From Lawsonibacter hominis (GTDB taxonomy: Bacteria; Bacillota; Clostridia; Oscillospirales; Oscillospiraceae), in contig NZ_JACOPP010000007.1 in assembly GCF_014287895.1 (NCBI RefSeq), positions 1-64,000 of the forward strand: a stretch of 64,000 nt of DNA, in the 5' to 3' direction. Under the pieces are notes generated by a model. That model saw only the letters and a list, made by a program, of their open reading frames with translations, did no database searches and was not told the origin of the DNA. The position numbers and the translations under genes are program-made. Of this stretch, positions 10,551 through 19,771 are shown in pieces (the stretch's first letter is position 1; every line of letters begins with the position of its first letter).

Positions 10551-10906
10551 CCGTCCTCCGATTCCATCGCACGCACCAGATCGGCCGCTTTCAGAATAAT
10601 GTGGGCGGCCAGGCCCCGGTCCAGCGGCGTCATCTCCTCCATGCGCCGCAGCATCCGCCCTGCCGCCGCGCCGGGTTCCCTCTGCCCATAGGCCAGCGCG
10701 TCCAGGCTGATGTTAAAAATACTCCCCAACCGGATGAAGTAAGCCATACTCATGCATTTCTTCCCCTGTTCGATGTCCCCGATATACTGGGTCGAGCTGC
10801 CCAGCCGCTCCGCCAGCGCCTCACGGGTCAGTCCCGCCTCCTTCCGGCACCGCCAGACCCGCCGGCCCACTTCCTCGCACAGCGCCTGCTTTTCCTGCTC
10901 ATCCAT
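10547..10906 (-). CDS. XRE-family HTH regulator
   Basis: A 119-residue protein with an N-terminal Cro/C1-type helix-turn-helix (about residues 10-65). The pattern is 'LTREALAERLGSSTQYIGDIEQGKK' split across helices 2-4, followed by 'FIRLGSIFNISLDALAYG'. The ATG at 10906 (MDEQEK) lies 8 bp after AAAGGGG; a longer reading from 10975 has no such site. The last 40 residues form a short helical tail of unknown role. Its stop overlaps the start of the Spo0A-like gene, so the pair forms one operon. The SinR/Xre type often controls sporulation or lifestyle decisions, which suits the partner, but this is inference. Confidence 0.82.
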   Translation of the reverse strand: MDEQEKQALCEEVGRRVWRCRKEAGLTREALAERLGSSTQYIGDIEQGKKCMSMAYFIRLGSIFNISLDALAYGQREPGAAAGRMLRRMEEMTPLDRGLAAHIILKAADLVRAMESEDG

Positions 10907-11355
10907 ATTAAAAGCCCCTTTGTGCAAAACTTTAGTTATAGCTTGGCACAACTCAAGGTTTTTAAAAGCAACCATCGTTTCTTATTATGCGTCTATAATA
11001 CCTATTTTCTTAATGCAAGCTTCTTTTTGAGCATTTTGCTCTATTGCGGCGGCAAAAGATTGGTCAATCAGACGATTTTGGGGGCTCGCCCCCTGAAATT
11101 TTGCTTTCCCGCCCTTCCAGACGCCAAACAGCACTATTTCAAGCGATTTTTTAAAAACAGCTCGCTTATTCTTTTCTTTTCTTCCGTTATCCATTAAAAT
11201 CTCTTTGTAAATTCATTTGTAAAACCGGCCCTCTTTTTGCTATCCTAAGCGTGTGGAAAGCAACGCCTGTTTTTTGATCCGGACAAGCAAATTTGGAAGG
11301 AGAGGCCGCCTGCGGGATCGTCCTCTGATTTCCCGCGCGCGGCGGGAGCCCTGCC
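10907..11355. promoter_or_regulatory. Divergent control region, XRE gene / histidine kinase
   Basis: 449 bp with no supported gene, AT-rich for this genome. On the plus strand TTGTAA (11217-11222), 18 bp, TATCCT (11241-11246) is a plausible promoter for the kinase gene. Its ATG at 11356 is the only possible start after an in-frame TGA at 11326. The TATAAC-like box on the minus strand near 10938 lacks a good -35, so the XRE promoter is unresolved. Confidence 0.45.
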
Positions 11356-13203
11356 ATGACGCCTAAAACACTCAAGAGCAAGGTATCCCTGGTCTATTTC
11401 AGCCTGATTTTTATCATACTGATGCTCGGCGTCATTTCTCTGTGGAATTTGACGCGAATCGGCCGCGCCGTCAATAATATCGTTATCACCAATTATAACA
11501 GTATCCAGCGTCTGGGCCATATGAGCGACGCGCTCAATTCCCAGGGCTCCATCCTGCTGACGTACCTGGACACGGGCAATTACGACGCCGCCCTGGAGCA
11601 GTTCGACGCCCAGACCACAATCTTTTGGGAAAACTACCACATGGAGCATGCCACCATCATTATCCCCTATGAGATGGAGCTGATCGAGGGGATCGGCAGT
11701 GAATATGAATCCTTTCTGACTCAGGCGCAGGCGGTCTTCTCGGCAGAGGGGAACGCGGACGCGCTGACGCTGTACCAGACCGGCACAGCGCCCCAGGCCC
11801 AGCGGGTCACGCTGAACATGGACGCGCTGGTCGCTTCCAATGAAAACGCCCTGTTTGCCCGCAAAGAGGAGGCCCAGCAAACCGTCTCCCGCGCCTGGGC
11901 TGTGCTGGCGGTCTTTTTCCTGCTGGCGGCGGTCATCGGCTTTTTTGCCCTCAAGCTGTATACCGACAAGCTGTTCCGCCCCATCTACGAAATCACGCAA
12001 AACCTGAAAGCGGTGCGCCAGGGCAACCTGAACCGCAAATCCTCGGTGCGCTCCAACGATGAGTTGGGCGCGCTGTGCGAGGAGTTCAACAACATGACCC
12101 AGCGTCTGCTGGAATTCGAGCGGAGCACCATGGGCCAGCTCCTTTCGGAACGCAACCGCACCATGGCCATCGTCCGCAGCATTACGGAGCCGCTGGTCAT
12201 CCTGGACGGCAACCAGCGCGTTACGCTGCTCAATCACTCGGCGGAAGAGCTCTTCGGTCTGTTCACCAGCGACAGCGCCGGTCAGGATTTCCTTTCCGTC
12301 ATCCGCCGTTCCCGCTTTCATGAGCCGTTGTCCCAGATCCTGCGGGACCCGGGCGCGTATCAGGAGGAGGTGCTCTGTATCGGCTCCTCCGATGACGCCC
12401 GTTATTTCAACGTTACCTTGACGCCTCTGCATTACGAGGGGATCGACCCCGGGTCGGTCATCCTGGTCTTTTACGATATTACCGAGCTCAAGCGTCTGGA
12501 CACGATGCGCAGCGATTTCATCGCCACCATCTCCCACGAGTTCAAAACGCCCCTCACCTCCATCGTCTTTGGGGCGGATCTGCTCTCCGACGGCTCCCTG
12601 GGGGCGCTGAACCCGGCCCAGGGCGAGGTGGTCACCACCCTGAAGGAGGATGGCGAACGTCTCTCCCGGCTGGTCTCCGACCTGCTGCTGCTGTCCAGGA
12701 TCGAATCGCCCAATCTGATCTACCAGTTTGTTCCCTGCGATCTGGCCGGGATCATCCGCAGCGCTCTTCCCCAGTTCCTCCCGCTGGCCGAACAGGGGGG
12801 CGTTTCGCTGGCGGCCCAGCCGGAGGCGGACCTGCCGCTGGTTCTGGCCGATCCGGACAAGATCAAATGGGTCCTGAACAACCTGCTTTCCAACGCCGTG
12901 AAATATACCGATCCGGGCGGTCGTATCTTGGTCCGCGCCCGGCTGACCGGCGCAAGCGTCACCTGTGAGGTGTCCGACACGGGTGAGGGGATCCCGCCCG
13001 CTTTCCTGGAGCGCATTTTTGACAAATACGTCCAGGTCAGCAGCTACGATCTAGAGCTGCGGGGCAGCGGGCTGGGTCTGGCTGTGGCCAAATCCATCAT
13101 CCTGGCCCACAACGGAAGGATCTGGTGCGAGAGCGAGCTGCACCAGGGCTCCAGCTTCTATTTTACCCTTCCGCTGTCCGATAAGGGAGTTTTGCACCCA
13201 TGA
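11356..13203 (+). CDS. Membrane sensor histidine kinase (HAMP-PAS)
   Basis: A transmembrane sensor kinase of 615 residues. TM1 is at about 12-32 and TM2 at about 180-203, with an extracytoplasmic helical sensor of about 145 residues between them. A HAMP linker follows (about 205-255), then a PAS domain (about 265-370, 'PLVILDGNQRVTLLNHSAEELF'-like core), the dimerisation/phospho-acceptor helix with His394 in 'ISHEFKTPLTS', and a HATPase_c domain with N box 'NLLSNAVKYTD', G1 'DTGEGIP' and G2 'GSGLGLAV'. The stop overlaps the next gene's ATG (ATGA), so the partner regulator is the following gene. The ligand is unknown. It is a good candidate for feeding the local phosphorelay. Confidence 0.93.
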   Translation: MTPKTLKSKVSLVYFSLIFIILMLGVISLWNLTRIGRAVNNIVITNYNSIQRLGHMSDALNSQGSILLTYLDTGNYDAALEQFDAQTTIFWENYHMEHATIIIPYEMELIEGIGSEYESFLTQAQAVFSAEGNADALTLYQTGTAPQAQRVTLNMDALVASNENALFARKEEAQQTVSRAWAVLAVFFLLAAVIGFFALKLYTDKLFRPIYEITQNLKAVRQGNLNRKSSVRSNDELGALCEEFNNMTQRLLEFERSTMGQLLSERNRTMAIVRSITEPLVILDGNQRVTLLNHSAEELFGLFTSDSAGQDFLSVIRRSRFHEPLSQILRDPGAYQEEVLCIGSSDDARYFNVTLTPLHYEGIDPGSVILVFYDITELKRLDTMRSDFIATISHEFKTPLTSIVFGADLLSDGSLGALNPAQGEVVTTLKEDGERLSRLVSDLLLLSRIESPNLIYQFVPCDLAGIIRSALPQFLPLAEQGGVSLAAQPEADLPLVLADPDKIKWVLNNLLSNAVKYTDPGGRILVRARLTGASVTCEVSDTGEGIPPAFLERIFDKYVQVSSYDLELRGSGLGLAVAKSIILAHNGRIWCESELHQGSSFYFTLPLSDKGVLHP

Positions 13204-13769
13204 AGAAGGTCCTGGTCGTCGACGACGCAAAAAACATCCGCATGCTGCTCACCAAATGCCTGGAGTTGGAGGGATACCAGGTCAAGACCGCCACCAACGG
13301 CAAGGACGCCCTCGCGCTCTTTTCCTCCGAGCGCTTTGACCTGGCCTTCCTCGATATCAAGCTGCCGGAGCTCTCCGGCACGGAGGTGCTCCGGCGCATC
13401 CGCGCCCAGGGCAACGACACCCCGGTGATCGTCATCACCGCCTATCCCACGGTAAAAAACGCCGTGGAGTGTACCAAGCTGCAAAGCATCACCTACCTGC
13501 AAAAGCCCTTTACCGCCGACCGGCTGCGCGCCGTGCTGAAGGAGGTCACCCCGCCCGACCCGCTGCCGGCGTCCTCCGATGCGTACAAATGCGCCGCCGA
13601 TTTGTTGGATGCAGAACGCTGGGAGGAGGCGATCTCCCGGCTCAAGGCGGCTCTCGCCGCCGATCCCACCGATCCTGCGGTTTACTTTGGTCTGGAACGG
13701 GCCTATCTCGGTCTTGGCGACCGGGAGACCGCCGAAAAATTCCATAACGCCGGGCGCTCGTTTACCTGA
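13200..13769 (+). CDS. Response regulator with TPR-like output
   Basis: The receiver domain occupies residues 1-120: acidic D8/D9, phospho-acceptor D52 in 'LAFLDIKLPE', Thr in 'VIVITAY', Lys in 'LQKPFT'. The remaining 70 residues carry no DNA-binding fold. They form two helical repeats of TPR type ('AADLLDAERWEEAISRLKAA' and 'DPAVYFGLERAYLGLGD'). The output is therefore likely protein-protein interaction. It is translationally coupled to the upstream histidine kinase, its presumed phosphodonor. Confidence 0.85.
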   Translation: MKKVLVVDDAKNIRMLLTKCLELEGYQVKTATNGKDALALFSSERFDLAFLDIKLPELSGTEVLRRIRAQGNDTPVIVITAYPTVKNAVECTKLQSITYLQKPFTADRLRAVLKEVTPPDPLPASSDAYKCAADLLDAERWEEAISRLKAALAADPTDPAVYFGLERAYLGLGDRETAEKFHNAGRSFT

Positions 13770-13866
13770 TCCCCGCACCGCTCTTCCGCTCAGAAAACAG
13801 GACCGTTGTCTTTCCACAAACTGATCAGCGAGAAATCCCTGTTATTTCTGGAAAGGAAGGCCAATT

Positions 13867-14469
13867 ATGAACGACACTCTCAAAAACATTCTGCGCAAAG
13901 ACGAGACCGTCCTCTGGGCGGGCGCCCCGGAACCGGTGGAGGTGCTGGAGAAGCCGCACGTTCCTCTGCTGATTGTGCGCTGGGCGGTCTGCGCCGTCCT
14001 GGGCGTGCTGCTGATCGCTTACCTGACCTATTTCTCCGTGTACGTCTTCCAGGTGGAAAACCAAGCCCGCATAGTGGTGGGCGTCGTACTGGCAGCCTGT
14101 ATCTTTGTGGCCCTGCGCCCCTTTATGGACGCCCGCGGCCTGCCCAAACGGGTCTGCTTCGCCGTCACCGACCAGCGCTTTATCCTCTATCGCCGCAACG
14201 GAGACGCCTTTGATTACCGGGAACTGACCGACATGACCGAAGCCACGGTAGAGGCGCTTCCCACCGGTGCGTATAACTTCTTTATCGGCCCGGTCACCAA
14301 TTCCCTTCGCCGGAGCACCCACCTCAACGTCACCGAATACCGCGAGGACGCCAAGCTCGACCCGCTGGTCTTTGCCAGCGTGGCGGATATCCAGGGCCTT
14401 CTCCGCGTCCTGCCGTCCTATATCACCGTCCACGGCGCCCCCGCCGCCGACCCGGAACGGGCGGCCTGA
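13867..14469 (+). CDS. Membrane protein with PH-like domain
   Basis: A 200-residue protein of no firmly recognised family. It begins with a short soluble segment 'KDETVLWAGAPEP', typical of bacterial PH-domain proteins, followed by two transmembrane helices (about 38-62 and 72-90). A beta-rich C-terminal half ('VCFAVTDQRFILYRRNGDAFDYREL') resembles a YdbT/bPH domain. It lies 97 bp after the kinase-regulator pair on the same strand and ends before a strong hairpin. It is probably a small membrane-associated scaffold; function unknown. Confidence 0.65.
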   Translation: MNDTLKNILRKDETVLWAGAPEPVEVLEKPHVPLLIVRWAVCAVLGVLLIAYLTYFSVYVFQVENQARIVVGVVLAACIFVALRPFMDARGLPKRVCFAVTDQRFILYRRNGDAFDYRELTDMTEATVEALPTGAYNFFIGPVTNSLRRSTHLNVTEYREDAKLDPLVFASVADIQGLLRVLPSYITVHGAPAADPERAA

Positions 14470-14499
14470 ATCTGCGTTCTTCTCTTTCCCTTTCACATC

Positions 14500-14537
14500 C
14501 CGCCCGGCGCGCCGTTGCCCAACGGCGCGCCGGGCGG
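14500..14537. terminator. Strong hairpin after PH-like gene
   Basis: A perfect 17-bp stem (14500-14516 / 14521-14537) with GCCC loop. The downstream plus-strand sequence GAACCATTTTAC is only moderately T-rich. It probably terminates the kinase-regulator-PH transcript. Confidence 0.6.
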
Positions 14538-14643
14538 GAACCATTTTACCCGTCCGCGTCCTGCGGCCTCCCGGCGGAAGCGCATCCGCTCTGCCGCTGC
14601 GCCCGACCGCGGTCTTCCCCCGCCGCGCGGCGGTCCGCCACGC

Positions 14644-14691
14644 AAAACCGCCCCGGAGCCCGGCATCCAGCCGGTGCTCCGGGGCGGTTTT
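14644..14691 (-). terminator. Intrinsic terminator of the prsA-like gene
   Basis: A 16-bp perfect stem (14644-14659 / 14676-14691) flanked by A-tract and T-tract, so it can end transcription on both strands. On the minus strand it follows the PPIase gene stop by about 18 bp. Confidence 0.82.
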
Positions 14692-14708
14692 CACTTCTGC
14701 GGCGGACG

Positions 14709-15977
14709 TTATTCCGCGGCGGGACTCCCGGCGGGCGTGCCGGTCGCTTCCGGCGCACCGGACTCCTCCGGCGCACCGGACTCCTCCGGCGTCCCGGTCT
14801 CCTCCGGCGCGGCGCTCTCCTGAGCGGCGGCCTCGGCGTCCCGCTTGGCCTGACGGGCTTCGTTGAGCTGCTGGATCTTATCATAGAAGGCCTTGGGGTC
14901 CAGCGCGGCAAAGGCGTCGTTGGTCTCCACCACGGCGTTTTCCAGCCACCCGTCCATCAGGTTGCTCATGGCGTAATTGCTGTAGAGGCTGCGGGTATCC
15001 GGGGTGTCGGCATCCAGGCGCAGGATGATGTGATAGCCGTACACGGTCTCGATGGGCTCGCTGATCTCGCCCTCGGCCAGGGCCAGAGCCCCCTCCTCAA
15101 ACTCGGCCACCATCTGACCGCTGTAGGCCAGGTAGCCATCGGGGTAATAAAGGTTGCCCTCTTCGTCCCGGCCGTCGTCGCTGTACGCATTCATCAGCTC
15201 GTCAAACTTGGCCGCAGGGTCGTCCGCGGCACGGATCTGCGCCAAAAGCTCCTCCGCCTCGGCCTTTTTGGCTGCCTTTTCCTCGTCGCTGTAAGTGGGA
15301 TAGCCGGTCGTCTCATCCGTACCGGTGGAGTTCTCGAACGCCACCAGGATATGCTTGGCATTGTAAATGCCCTGCTCTTCCAGAAAGGCATCCATCTCGG
15401 CGTCCTCCGGGTCCAGCTTCCCGTCGGCGGCGTATTTCTCCTCCAGGGCCAGGCTCTGGTAATACGCCATGTTCAGCTTGCGGAACGCCGTATCGCTGAT
15501 GCACTGCTGATCCAGCCAGTCCTGATAGACGATCCCCTGGCTCTCCAGGGTCTCCTGGAGCTGAGTCATCTGCTCGTCCGCCGTCGTCTGGTCCTCTTCG
15601 GATATCGTCGTGCCTTCCTCCGCGGCCTTGAGCTCCACCAGGGCGTAGAGCTTGCTGGTCTCCAGCGCGTCGTTCTTCAGGTAGTCGGCCGTGGGCGTGC
15701 CGTCGATCTCCTCCTCCCAGGCGGTGTCGTCGGCCAGATAGCCGCTCTGCTTGGCGGTGGAAATGCTGGTCAGCAGCCAGAACAGGTACTCGTCGGCGGG
15801 CACCTCGGTACCGTCCACGGTATAGAGCACGGTATCCCGGGTGATCCCGGCGGCCTGATATGCGATGTCCCCGGGATCGGGCGTGGCCTCAGGCTCGCCG
15901 GTCCCGGCGCAGCCGGCCAGCAGCCCCGCCGTAAGTACGCCGCTTAGTCCGGCGCACAGGAGCTTTTTCAGTTTCAT
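14709..15977 (-). CDS. prsA: PrsA-like peptidyl-prolyl isomerase lipoprotein
   Basis: An extracytoplasmic foldase. The 422-residue precursor has a lipoprotein signal with lipobox 'LLAGC' near residue 22. A SurA/PrsA-type N-terminal helical chaperone region follows. The central parvulin-type rotamase domain runs about 200-330: 'YNAKHILVAFENS' carries the conserved His of parvulins, and 'GYHIILRLD' carries the closing strand. The C-terminal tail is a low-complexity Pro/Glu/Ser/Gly repeat. Two ATGs are possible: 15977 (11 bp after AAGGAGG) and 15986 (only 2 bp after it); the former was preferred. A promoter at 16064-16092 and a terminator at 14644-14691 make it monocistronic. Confidence 0.88.
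   Translation of the reverse strand: MKLKKLLCAGLSGVLTAGLLAGCAGTGEPEATPDPGDIAYQAAGITRDTVLYTVDGTEVPADEYLFWLLTSISTAKQSGYLADDTAWEEEIDGTPTADYLKNDALETSKLYALVELKAAEEGTTISEEDQTTADEQMTQLQETLESQGIVYQDWLDQQCISDTAFRKLNMAYYQSLALEEKYAADGKLDPEDAEMDAFLEEQGIYNAKHILVAFENSTGTDETTGYPTYSDEEKAAKKAEAEELLAQIRAADDPAAKFDELMNAYSDDGRDEEGNLYYPDGYLAYSGQMVAEFEEGALALAEGEISEPIETVYGYHIILRLDADTPDTRSLYSNYAMSNLMDGWLENAVVETNDAFAALDPKAFYDKIQQLNEARQAKRDAEAAAQESAAPEETGTPEESGAPEESGAPEATGTPAGSPAAE
14749..14802 (-). repeat. 18-bp tandem repeat, 3 copies
   Basis: Three contiguous 18-bp units (14749, 14767, 14785), the first two identical, inside the 3' end of the PPIase gene. They encode the repeated hexapeptide PEESGA/PEETGT in the C-terminal tail. 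Copy number could vary between strains. Confidence 0.85.
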
Positions 15978-16063
15978 CTGATTCATATCCTCCTTCATTT
16001 ACAAGAGGCGCCGCCCCTGCGGAGGCTCTGGATACTACACGCCAAAGGCCGGACGCTTGTTAG

Positions 16064-16092
16064 AGTATACCGCGTTTCTGTCCCCGCGGCAA
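16064..16092 (-). promoter_or_regulatory. Sigma-A promoter of prsA-like gene
   Basis: On the minus strand TTGCCG (16092-16087), 17 bp, TATACT (16069-16064), about 90 bp before the start codon. Confidence 0.65.
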
Positions 16093-16209
16093 GAAAAAGG
16101 GGCGGGATTTACTGAAAATTCATAATTTTAAGGTTCGGTCGGCGCCGGGCGCGGCCCGGTGCGAGCCGGCCCGCCGGGACGGGAGCGGCCGCTCCTGCGC
16201 CCCGTCCGC

Positions 16210-19200
16210 TCATTCCTCCGCCGGCGCGGTCTTTCCGTAGTCCTCCACCAGCTTTTGGGCCGCCTTGAGGGCGTCCTCCCCCCGTTTGAGCTTCAGGGAG
16301 AGGTAGGGCTTCTCGCCGGCGGAGAACAGCAGCCGGCCCCCATAGCGTTCCTGCCCACACAGGGCAGATACCCGCTGCAGGTCGAACCGGGCCAGGTAAA
16401 GGTTCAGCCGGATGCCCTTCTGGTCGATCTGGCCGATGCCGTTCCGGGCGGCGGCGGCGCGCAGCAGAGCCACGGCGATGAGGTTATTGACCGTCCGGGG
16501 CGGGTCGCCGTAGCGGTCGATGAGCTCGTCGGTCACATCGTCGGCGTCTTCCTCGCTGCGGATGGCGGCAATGCGGCGGTACAGGTCCATCCGCTGTTCC
16601 GGAGAGGGGACGTACCGGTCGGGGATGGAGGCGGCCACGCTGAGGTCCGCGGCGCACTCGGTCTGCACGGGAACGGGCTCCCCGCGCTCCTCCAGCACCG
16701 CCTCCTCCAGCAGCTTGAGGTACATGTCATAGCCCACGCTGAGCAAAAAGCCGCTCTGCTCGGGGCCCAGGATGTTGCCCGCGCCGCGGATCTCCAGGTC
16801 CCGCATGGCGATCTTGAAGCCGGAACCGAATTGAGCAAACTCCCGGATGGCTCCCAGGCGCTTGGCGGCCACCTCGGAGAGGACCTTGCCCCGGCGGTAG
16901 GTCAAATAGGCGTACGCCCGGCGGGTGGAGCGCCCCACCCGGCCCCGGATCTGGTGGAGCTGGGCCAGCCCCATCCTGTCCGCGTCCTCGATGACCAGGG
17001 TGTTTACGTTGGAGATGTCGATGCCGGTCTCGATGATGGTGGTGCACACCAGCACGTCGATCTCTCCCTCGCTCATACGGCTCATGACGTCGTTGAGCTC
17101 CTCCTGGCTCATCTTCCCGTGGGCCACCGCCACCGCCGCATCCTCCCCCAGCAGCTGCTGAAGGCGGGCGGCGGTGCGCTCGATGGTCTCCACCCGGTTG
17201 TGGAGGTAGTAAGCCTGGCCGCCCCGCTCCAGCTCCCGGCGCAGGGCGTCGGAGAGCACGCCCCAGTCGTGCTCCAGCACATAGGTCTGCACCGGCTGCC
17301 GGTCCTGGGGCGGCTCCTCCAGGGTGGACATGTCCCGGATGCCGGAGAGCGCCATGTTCAGGGTGCGGGGAATGGGGGTGGCGGACAGGGTAAGCACGTC
17401 CACCTGCTTGGACAGCTCCTTGAGCTTCTCCTTGTGGGCCACGCCGAAGCGCTGCTCCTCGTCCACCACCAGCAGTCCGAGATCCTTCCACTCCACGTCC
17501 TTCTGGAACAGCCGGTGGGTGCCGATGAGCACGTCGATGCTCCCGTCCTTCACCCGGCGCAGGGTCTGCTTCATCTGGGCAGGCGTGCGAAAGCGGGAGA
17601 CCACGTCGATCTCGACCGGATACTTGGCAAAACGCTGCTTGGCGGTCAAAAAGTGCTGGCGGGCCAGCACGGTGGTGGGGACCAGGATGGCGGCCTGCTT
17701 GCCGTCCAGCACGCACTTCATCACCGCCCGGAAGGCCACCTCGGTCTTGCCGTAGCCCACATCGCCGCAGAGGAGCCGGTCCATCGGCCGGGGGGTCTCC
17801 ATATCCCGCTTGATCTCTTCGATGCAGCGCAGCTGGTCGTCGGTCTCGGCGTACTCGAACTCGTCCTCAAACTCCTTCATCCAGGGGGAGTCGGGGGAAA
17901 AGGCATACCCCGGCTGCCGCTGGCGCTGCGCGTAGAGCTGGATGAGCCCCTTCGCCAGGTCCTGCACCGCCTTGCGGGCCCGGCTCTTGGCCTTCTCCCA
18001 GTCGGTCCCCCCCAGCTTGGAGAGCTTGCGCGTTTCGTTGGCGTCCTCGCCGGAACCGATGTATTTGCTCACCAGGTCCAGCTGGGTGGCGGGGACGTAG
18101 AGCACGTCGGCCCCGGCGTAGACGATCTTCACGTAGTCCTTCTCCACGCCGTCCACCGTCATGCGGGTCATTTCCAAAAAGCGCCCCACGCCGTGGTGCT
18201 CGTGCACCACCAGGTCGCCGGGGGACAGGTCGGCGTAGGAGCCCAGCTTCTGCCGGTTGGTCACCGCCCTGGCCCCGCGCTTCTTCCTGCCCGGCAGGGC
18301 CTGCCCCTCCGTCAGCACCGCCAGATGGGCCCCGGGGTACTCCATCCCCGCGGTAAGGCCGCCCACGGCAATGACCGCCTTGCCGTACTCGGGCAGTGCA
18401 TGCAGCTGGAAGTCCACGGCGGTCTTCCGGTTCTGCTCCCGCAGCAGGGTCTGCAGATTCAGGGCCCGCTGCTCGCTGCCCACCAGCACCACGATCCGAA
18501 ATCCGTCGGACACGTAGTGGGCCAGGTCGGACACGGCGGTCTCCAGGCTGGCGCCGTAGGAGGGCAGCTGTTTGGCCAGCAGGCTGAGCAGGGTGCGGGG
18601 CCGTGCGGGGTACTGGGCGGAGGCAAAGGAGTCCAGATAGCAGACCGGCCATGCCTCCAGCTGCCGGCACAGCGCGTCGAAGCTCTGGGCGAACTCGGCC
18701 AGCTCCCCGGCCACCGTGCCGTTTTCCAGCAGGGTCTGGCTGTCCTGCTCCAGCTGCCACAGATAGTGTTTGGCCCGCTCGGCCACGCGGGGGCTCTCGC
18801 TGAAGAGCACCACCGCCTCCTCCGGCAGGTAGTCCGCCGCCGTGGCCACCCGGGGATAGATCAGCCCCAGATACCGGTCCAGTGCCGGAAACACGGCGTG
18901 GCCGGCCAGGCGCTCCCGGTCCTCCTCCAGCGTGCGCAGCAGGGCGTCGCTGCCGCCTTTGCGCCGCTTCACCCGGGCAATCAGGCCGTCCAGTTCCCCC
19001 AGCAGGCCGTCCCAGCCCCCCGGCGCGCACTGGGGCAGCACCTCGGCGGCGGGCAGGATCTCCGCCTGCCGGATGTTCTCGGTCCGCCGCTGGGTATTGG
19101 GGTCGAAGAGCCCCAGCGAATCCACCTCGTCCCCGAAAAACTCCGCCCGCACCGGGCGCTCCTGGGCGGGAGAAAAGAAGTCCAGAATCCCCCCGCGCAG

Positions 19201-19722
19201 GGCAAACTGCCCCACGCCCTCCACCTGCTCGCAGCGGGTGTATCCCGCCGCCGTCAGCGTCCCGGCCAGTTCGTTCAGGTCATGGCTCTCCCCCAGGCGC
19301 AGGGTCTGCGCGGCATGGATCAGCTGGCTTTTGGGCATGGTGCGCTGTAACAGGGCCTCCACCGTGCACACCAGCAGGGGGCATTCCCCCGCCGCCAGCG
19401 CGCGGAGCACGGAAAGGCGCCTGTGCTCCCACTGGCGGGAGGCCACGGCGGCGTTATGAAAGGTGAACTCCCGGGCGGACAGGGTGCGCACCCCTTCTCC
19501 GGAGAGCGCGGCCAGATCCCGCTCCAGCCGCTGGCACTCCCCCTCGTCGGCGCAGACCAGTACCACCGGCCGCCCCAGGGCCTGGCGCAGCCCAGCGGCA
19601 AAGTGGGCGCGATGAACGGCGGACAGGCCGTTCACCGCCGCCGGACAGGCGCCGTTGTCCACGGCGGCGCACAGCTGCCGGAATTCCGGGAGATCGTTGA
19701 GCGCGGCAAGCAGCGGCTTCAT
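16210..19722 (-). CDS. mfd: Transcription-repair coupling factor Mfd
   Basis: Mfd removes stalled RNA polymerase from lesions and recruits UvrA. The 1,170-residue length is normal. Domains in order: UvrB-like N-terminal region (about 1-340), an RNAP-interacting CarD-like domain (about 500-570, 'LSPGDLVVHEHHGVGRF'), and a RecG-like translocase with Walker A 'GDVGYGKTE' near 655. The DEEQ box is near 754, motif III 'SATPIPRTL' follows, and 'GRVGRSTRRAYAY' lies in the second RecA domain. A C-terminal TRCF autoinhibitory domain completes it. The start follows AGGAGGGCCCT. It is the last gene of the glmU-prs-pth run, an order widely conserved in Firmicutes. Confidence 0.97.
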   Translation of the reverse strand: MKPLLAALNDLPEFRQLCAAVDNGACPAAVNGLSAVHRAHFAAGLRQALGRPVVLVCADEGECQRLERDLAALSGEGVRTLSAREFTFHNAAVASRQWEHRRLSVLRALAAGECPLLVCTVEALLQRTMPKSQLIHAAQTLRLGESHDLNELAGTLTAAGYTRCEQVEGVGQFALRGGILDFFSPAQERPVRAEFFGDEVDSLGLFDPNTQRRTENIRQAEILPAAEVLPQCAPGGWDGLLGELDGLIARVKRRKGGSDALLRTLEEDRERLAGHAVFPALDRYLGLIYPRVATAADYLPEEAVVLFSESPRVAERAKHYLWQLEQDSQTLLENGTVAGELAEFAQSFDALCRQLEAWPVCYLDSFASAQYPARPRTLLSLLAKQLPSYGASLETAVSDLAHYVSDGFRIVVLVGSEQRALNLQTLLREQNRKTAVDFQLHALPEYGKAVIAVGGLTAGMEYPGAHLAVLTEGQALPGRKKRGARAVTNRQKLGSYADLSPGDLVVHEHHGVGRFLEMTRMTVDGVEKDYVKIVYAGADVLYVPATQLDLVSKYIGSGEDANETRKLSKLGGTDWEKAKSRARKAVQDLAKGLIQLYAQRQRQPGYAFSPDSPWMKEFEDEFEYAETDDQLRCIEEIKRDMETPRPMDRLLCGDVGYGKTEVAFRAVMKCVLDGKQAAILVPTTVLARQHFLTAKQRFAKYPVEIDVVSRFRTPAQMKQTLRRVKDGSIDVLIGTHRLFQKDVEWKDLGLLVVDEEQRFGVAHKEKLKELSKQVDVLTLSATPIPRTLNMALSGIRDMSTLEEPPQDRQPVQTYVLEHDWGVLSDALRRELERGGQAYYLHNRVETIERTAARLQQLLGEDAAVAVAHGKMSQEELNDVMSRMSEGEIDVLVCTTIIETGIDISNVNTLVIEDADRMGLAQLHQIRGRVGRSTRRAYAYLTYRRGKVLSEVAAKRLGAIREFAQFGSGFKIAMRDLEIRGAGNILGPEQSGFLLSVGYDMYLKLLEEAVLEERGEPVPVQTECAADLSVAASIPDRYVPSPEQRMDLYRRIAAIRSEEDADDVTDELIDRYGDPPRTVNNLIAVALLRAAAARNGIGQIDQKGIRLNLYLARFDLQRVSALCGQERYGGRLLFSAGEKPYLSLKLKRGEDALKAAQKLVEDYGKTAPAEE

Positions 19723-19771
19723 AGGGCCCTCCTAAATAGAAAATTTTGGAAGTCACAGGCGCAGCGCCCAC

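Noticed and set aside
14749..14802. Possible CRISPR-like repeat array
   Set aside because: 18-bp units are contiguous without spacers and encode an in-frame peptide repeat.
16159..19350. Long open frame (over 1,000 codons) on the plus strand opposite mfd
   Set aside because: Antisense frame of a GC-rich gene; no family motifs, His/Gly/Gln-rich composition typical of codon-bias shadows, while mfd is intact.
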